Shown in pieces: positions 24,559 through 27,325 of a stretch of DNA of 27,325 nucleotides. Below the pieces are notes generated by a model that made no database searches, was not told where the DNA came from, and saw only the letters and a list, made by a program, of their open reading frames with translations. A program made the position numbers and the translations under genes. This DNA is from CAIOSQ01 sp964434345 (GTDB taxonomy: Bacteria; Pseudomonadota; Alphaproteobacteria; CACIAM-22H2): positions 1 through 27,325 of the forward strand of contig CAYSUY010000034.1 in assembly GCA_964434345.1 (NCBI GenBank), read 5' to 3'. The first letter of the stretch is position 1; every line of letters begins with the position of its first letter.

Positions 24559-25914
24559 TCAGAAGGCCTCGGTAGCGAAGCGCCAGGCGCGGAACTGCGG
24601 TGACCAGTGATCCGCGGCCATGCCTGCCTTGAGCTTGAGCTGGCGCAGGAAATTGCGCGGGTCCGGCAGAGACGACCACACGCTGGGCAGGAACAGCGAC
24701 TGGCGCTGGTCGTCGCGGATGATCAGGCCGTCGACGTCCGGATGCAGCGCCCGCAGCAATTCCGCCTCGCTCGCGCATGCGATGGGTCGCGCATGCGACA
24801 GGATCGAGACGTGGAGCGCGACGCGCGCCAGCTCGGCCTCGGTCATCGGCGGAAAGCGCGGATCCGCGGTCGCCGCCTTGCAGGCATTGACGACCACGTC
24901 GGTGGCCAGCGGCAGATGCGGCTGCAGCGAGCCGATGCAGCCGCGCAGACGCCCGTCGATCTCCAGCGTCACGAAGCTGGCCCGCCGCGCCGCGAGCAGC
25001 GGCGTCTTGGAGCGATCGAGGTCGACATGCGGCACGGCGTTGTTGCGCAGGCGCAGCGCGATCCCGCGACGGGCCGCGTCGCGCAGGGTCTGGCGGCTGG
25101 CATCGTCGAGACGCGCCGTCGTGGCCTGTTCGAAGGCGAAGGCGCCATAGCCGACCACGCGGTCCGGCTGGCCTGAGGTCGCGCCGGAATTGCGAAGGTC
25201 CAGCGCGGTGGCGCGCAGATCGCGGGCCTGCGCCTCGCGCAGGAGACCGGCGATCGCGCGATGCCCGCAGGCGAGATCACCGGACAACGCCTCCGGGCGC
25301 AGCGTCTCGATCGCGTCCGCGGCCGAGCCATCCTTCGCCCGCGCCGTGGCGTCGTCGTGATAGTGGCTGAGATCCGACGAGATGACGATCGCGGTCTCCG
25401 GCCCGCCCCAGAGCGCGCGCAGCGCGGCGGCCACGAGATCCGGCGCCGCACCGCCTACGAGAACCGGGCAGATCGCGACCTCGCCAAGCGCCCGCTGCAC
25501 GAAGGGCAACTGCACCTCCAGCGCATGCTCGCGTGCGAAGGGCGTGGCGTCGACGGCGACGTGCGGGAGGTGCAGGATCCGCCCGAGCCACGCCCAGTCG
25601 ACCGGCAGCACACCCAGCGGCGTCTCCCAGCCCTCGGCCGGCGAGAGCGCAAGCCCGGAGAAGCCGACGCGATGGGCCGGCGCCAGGATGACCACGCGCG
25701 CGATCTCGCCCCGTCGCGCGGCGAGCGGGGCATAGGCGCTGGCCTGGATGGGGCCGGAATAGGCGAAGCCCGCATGGGGTGCGATGACCGCCTTGGGCGC
25801 GACCGGAACCCGTCGCGCCGCGGCGAGGAAGGAATCGACCATGTTGGCGCAGGCATCGGCCTGGGCCGGATAGAACATGCCGGCGACGCCGGCCGCCTGG
25901 ATCTGCCCGTGCAT
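24559..25914 (-). CDS. Memo-AMMECR1 fusion protein (AmmeMemoRadiSam system proteins B and A in one chain)
   Basis: The 451-residue product joins two families usually encoded separately. Residues 1 to about 265 are Memo-like: AGMFYP, APHAGFAYSG (His47), APAHRVG (His81), REHALEVQLPF, SSDLSHYHDD and VVGYGAFAFE. Residues about 280-451 are AMMECR1-like: TLEIDGRLRGCIGSLQP, the DPRFPP block, and the LFLPSVWSSLPDPRNFL stretch. There is no signal peptide, so it is cytoplasmic. Family knowledge: both families co-occur with a radical SAM protein across bacteria and archaea; eukaryotic MEMO1 binds metal, but the bacterial role is not established to my knowledge. ATG 25914 is chosen because GGGAGC lies about 9 bp upstream and MHGQIQAAGVAGMFYP matches the family start. 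It is divergent from the radical SAM gene, 91 bp away. Confidence 0.88.
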   Translation of the reverse strand: MHGQIQAAGVAGMFYPAQADACANMVDSFLAAARRVPVAPKAVIAPHAGFAYSGPIQASAYAPLAARRGEIARVVILAPAHRVGFSGLALSPAEGWETPLGVLPVDWAWLGRILHLPHVAVDATPFAREHALEVQLPFVQRALGEVAICPVLVGGAAPDLVAAALRALWGGPETAIVISSDLSHYHDDATARAKDGSAADAIETLRPEALSGDLACGHRAIAGLLREAQARDLRATALDLRNSGATSGQPDRVVGYGAFAFEQATTARLDDASRQTLRDAARRGIALRLRNNAVPHVDLDRSKTPLLAARRASFVTLEIDGRLRGCIGSLQPHLPLATDVVVNACKAATADPRFPPMTEAELARVALHVSILSHARPIACASEAELLRALHPDVDGLIIRDDQRQSLFLPSVWSSLPDPRNFLRQLKLKAGMAADHWSPQFRAWRFATEAF

Positions 25915-25944
25915 CGCGACATGCTCCCGGAACGCGGTGCGTGG

Positions 25945-25952
25945 AGTATAGA
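25945..25952. promoter_or_regulatory. Possible divergent promoter core (AGTATAGA) of the AmmeMemoRadiSam pair
   Basis: In the 91-bp gap between the divergent genes, AGTATA reads TATACT on the minus strand (five of six matches to the -10 consensus, about 31 bp before the ATG at 25914). TATAGA reads on the plus strand towards 26006. No clear -35 boxes are seen. It is the only AT-rich word in the gap, so overlapping promoters are plausible but unproven. Confidence 0.3.
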
Positions 25953-26005
25953 CCGGATCGCGACGACGGCGAGACTCGCCCGCCGTGCCGCGGATGGAGG
26001 AACGC

Positions 26006-27103
26006 ATGGCCGCAGCGCCGGAGACCGATTTCCCGAATGCCGTTCCGACGCGCTACTGGACGCGGCTCGACGACGGGCGCGTGCGCTGCGATCTCTGTCC
26101 GCGGGCCTGCAGCCTCGCCGACGGCCAGCGCGGCCTGTGCTTCGTGCGCGCGGCGCGCGGTGGCGAGATCGTGCTCGCCGAATATGGCCGCGCCACGGGG
26201 TTCTGTGTCGACCCGATCGAGAAGAAGCCGCTCAACCACTTCCTGCCCGGCACGTCGGTCCTGTCCTTCGGCACCGCCGGCTGCAACCTCGCCTGCAGCT
26301 TCTGCCAGAATTGGGACACCTCGAAGAGCCGCGACACCGCCGCCATGTCGGACGCAGCGTCACCGCTCGCGGTCGCGCGCGCCGCGAAGCGCCTGGGGTG
26401 CCGCAGCGTCGCCTTCACCTACAACGATCCCGTCGTGTTCATGGAATACGCGATCGACGTGGCCCAGGCCTGCCATGCCGAGGGGATCCGCACGGTCGCC
26501 GTCACCGCCGGCTATATCTGCGACGCGCCGCGGCGCGAATTCTACCGCCATATCGACGCCGCCAATGTCGATCTGAAGGCGTTCAGCGAGGATTTCTACT
26601 GGCGCGTCACCAAGGGCAAGCTGCAACCGGTGCTCGACACGCTCGTACATCTGCGCCACGAAACCAGGGTGTGGCTCGAGATCACCACGCTCCTGATCCC
26701 CGGCGCGAACGATTCGGATGCCGAGATCGCGGCGATGAGCGCCTGGATCGCCCGCGAGCTCGGCCCCGATGTGCCGCTGCATTTCTCGGCCTTCCACCCG
26801 GATTACCGCATGACCGACCGACCGAACACGCCGCCGGCCACGCTCGCCCGCGCGCGGCGCATCGCGCGCGACGCAGGGCTGCGCCATGTCTATGTCGGCA
26901 ATGTCGAGGATGTCGGCCGCCAGAGCACCTGGTGCCATGGCTGCGGCGGGCTGCTGATCGAGCGTGACCGCTTTCAGCTCGGCGCGTGGCGGCTGGATGC
27001 GGACGGGCGGTGCCTGGATTGCGGCACCGCCTGCCCTGGGCATTTCGAGCGCGATCCGGGACGCTGGGGCCGCAAGCGGCTGCCTGTCCGGATCGCGCCC
27101 TGA
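26006..27103 (+). CDS. amrS: AmmeMemoRadiSam system radical SAM enzyme
   Basis: The 365-residue product has three cysteine regions. First is CDLCPRACSLADGQRGLC (Cys28, 31, 35, 45). Next is the radical SAM motif CNLACSFCQNWD (Cys93, 97, 100), which binds a 4Fe-4S cluster and S-adenosylmethionine. Last is a C-terminal pair of Cys knuckles (CHGCGG and CLDCGTACPG) resembling a zinc ribbon. DPIEKKPLNHFLPGT and HPDYRMTDRPNTPP are family landmarks. Family knowledge: it is related to pyruvate formate-lyase activating enzymes and makes a 5'-deoxyadenosyl radical; its substrate is unknown. GGAGG 5 bp upstream sets the ATG at 26006; a GTG at 25985 is less likely. It is divergent from the Memo-AMMECR1 gene, completing the three-component system. 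Confidence 0.9.
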   Translation: MAAAPETDFPNAVPTRYWTRLDDGRVRCDLCPRACSLADGQRGLCFVRAARGGEIVLAEYGRATGFCVDPIEKKPLNHFLPGTSVLSFGTAGCNLACSFCQNWDTSKSRDTAAMSDAASPLAVARAAKRLGCRSVAFTYNDPVVFMEYAIDVAQACHAEGIRTVAVTAGYICDAPRREFYRHIDAANVDLKAFSEDFYWRVTKGKLQPVLDTLVHLRHETRVWLEITTLLIPGANDSDAEIAAMSAWIARELGPDVPLHFSAFHPDYRMTDRPNTPPATLARARRIARDAGLRHVYVGNVEDVGRQSTWCHGCGGLLIERDRFQLGAWRLDADGRCLDCGTACPGHFERDPGRWGRKRLPVRIAP

Positions 27104-27134
27104 GACGGGGCGCCCCCCGCCGGTCGAACCAAGG

Positions 27135-27325
27135 TCAGTCGAGGAGCCGCGGCAGGAACAACGCGACGTCCGGGAAGAACAGCACGATCGTCAGCGCCGT
27201 GATCTGCAGCCCCATGAAGGGCCACACCGAGCTGAAGATCTGCTGCAGCGTGATGTCCGGTGGCGCCACGCCCTTGAGGTAGAAGCAGGCCGGACCGAAG
27301 GGCGGCGACAGATACGACACCTGCA
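27135..27325 (-). CDS. TRAP transporter large permease (DctM family), C-terminal fragment (cut by window edge)
   Basis: The last 62 or so residues of the gene are visible: QVSYLSPPFGPACFYLKGVA, then PDITLQQIFSSVWPF, a hydrophobic helix (LQITALTIVLFFPDVALFL) and the end PRLLD. The S-x-L-x-PPFGxxxFYLKGVAP motif is characteristic of the C-terminal region of DctM-type permeases. Family role: inner-membrane subunit that imports organic acids or other solutes handed over by a periplasmic receptor. The frame stays open to the window edge, so upstream TRAP genes (small permease, receptor) are expected to the right. It converges on the radical SAM gene, with 31 bp between. Confidence 0.85.
   Translation of the reverse strand, partial: QVSYLSPPFGPACFYLKGVAPPDITLQQIFSSVWPFMGLQITALTIVLFFPDVALFLPRLLD

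Noticed and set aside
27107..27116. GGGGCGCCCC palindrome between converging genes
   Set aside because: The loop would be too small for a hairpin and no T run follows.

Overview
The window is about 27 kb of very GC-rich, gene-dense bacterial DNA. The gene families point to an alphaproteobacterium: a DUF1217 protein, a DUF2927 protein, and tricarboxylate, TRAP and peptide-type uptake systems in the style of Rhodospirillales/Acetobacteraceae or Hyphomicrobiales. This is inferred from family content and base composition only; no rRNA or tRNA is present to confirm it. A 10-base N run at 10365-10374 shows that this is a scaffolded draft assembly. Where it matters, apparent gene damage has to be weighed against assembly error.

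Left part (1-5915). The 5' end of a UvrD/PcrA-type helicase gene runs off the left edge. Divergent from it is an exported HtrA-like protein that keeps the serine but lacks the His and Asp of the triad. A BASS-family carrier, a 772-residue DUF1217 (flagellum-associated family) protein and a DSD1/D-threonine-aldolase-like PLP enzyme follow on the plus strand.

Middle-left (5932-8984, minus strand). This is a compact transcription unit. A glycine-rich protein of unknown function overlaps a DUF2927 protein by 4 bp (GTGA). Next comes a dihydropyrimidinase/hydantoinase whose reading frame is broken by what looks like a 34-bp deletion.

Centre (9195-14264, plus strand). A tctC-tctB-tctA tripartite tricarboxylate transporter operon ends in a methylisocitrate-lyase-like gene. 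This layout suggests uptake of a C4-C7 di/tricarboxylate followed by C-C cleavage. The tctB gene is split by the assembly gap but can be restored exactly by merging a 28-bp duplicated overlap. An EamA-type exporter follows, with an unclear start codon.

Right-centre (14277-24534). Two divergent peptide/opine-type ABC systems face away from a 202-bp control region that contains a large interrupted inverted repeat. The minus-strand operon encodes an M14-like deacylase, a Tat-type binding protein and two permeases, but no ATPase. The plus-strand operon is complete (binding protein, two permeases, two ATPases). The minus operon may borrow the ATPases of its neighbour. In both plus-strand transport operons (tctC and the dppA-like gene) a strong hairpin without a U-tract directly follows the binding-protein gene, a likely device for differential expression. 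In the minus operon a hairpin precedes it.

Right end (24559-27325). A Memo-AMMECR1 fusion gene is divergent from a radical SAM gene. Together they form a complete AmmeMemoRadiSam system, widely conserved but functionally obscure. The 3' end of a TRAP large permease runs off the right edge. After start-site correction no gene-free stretch exceeds 300 bp, and I see no CRISPR array, insertion sequence or RNA gene.
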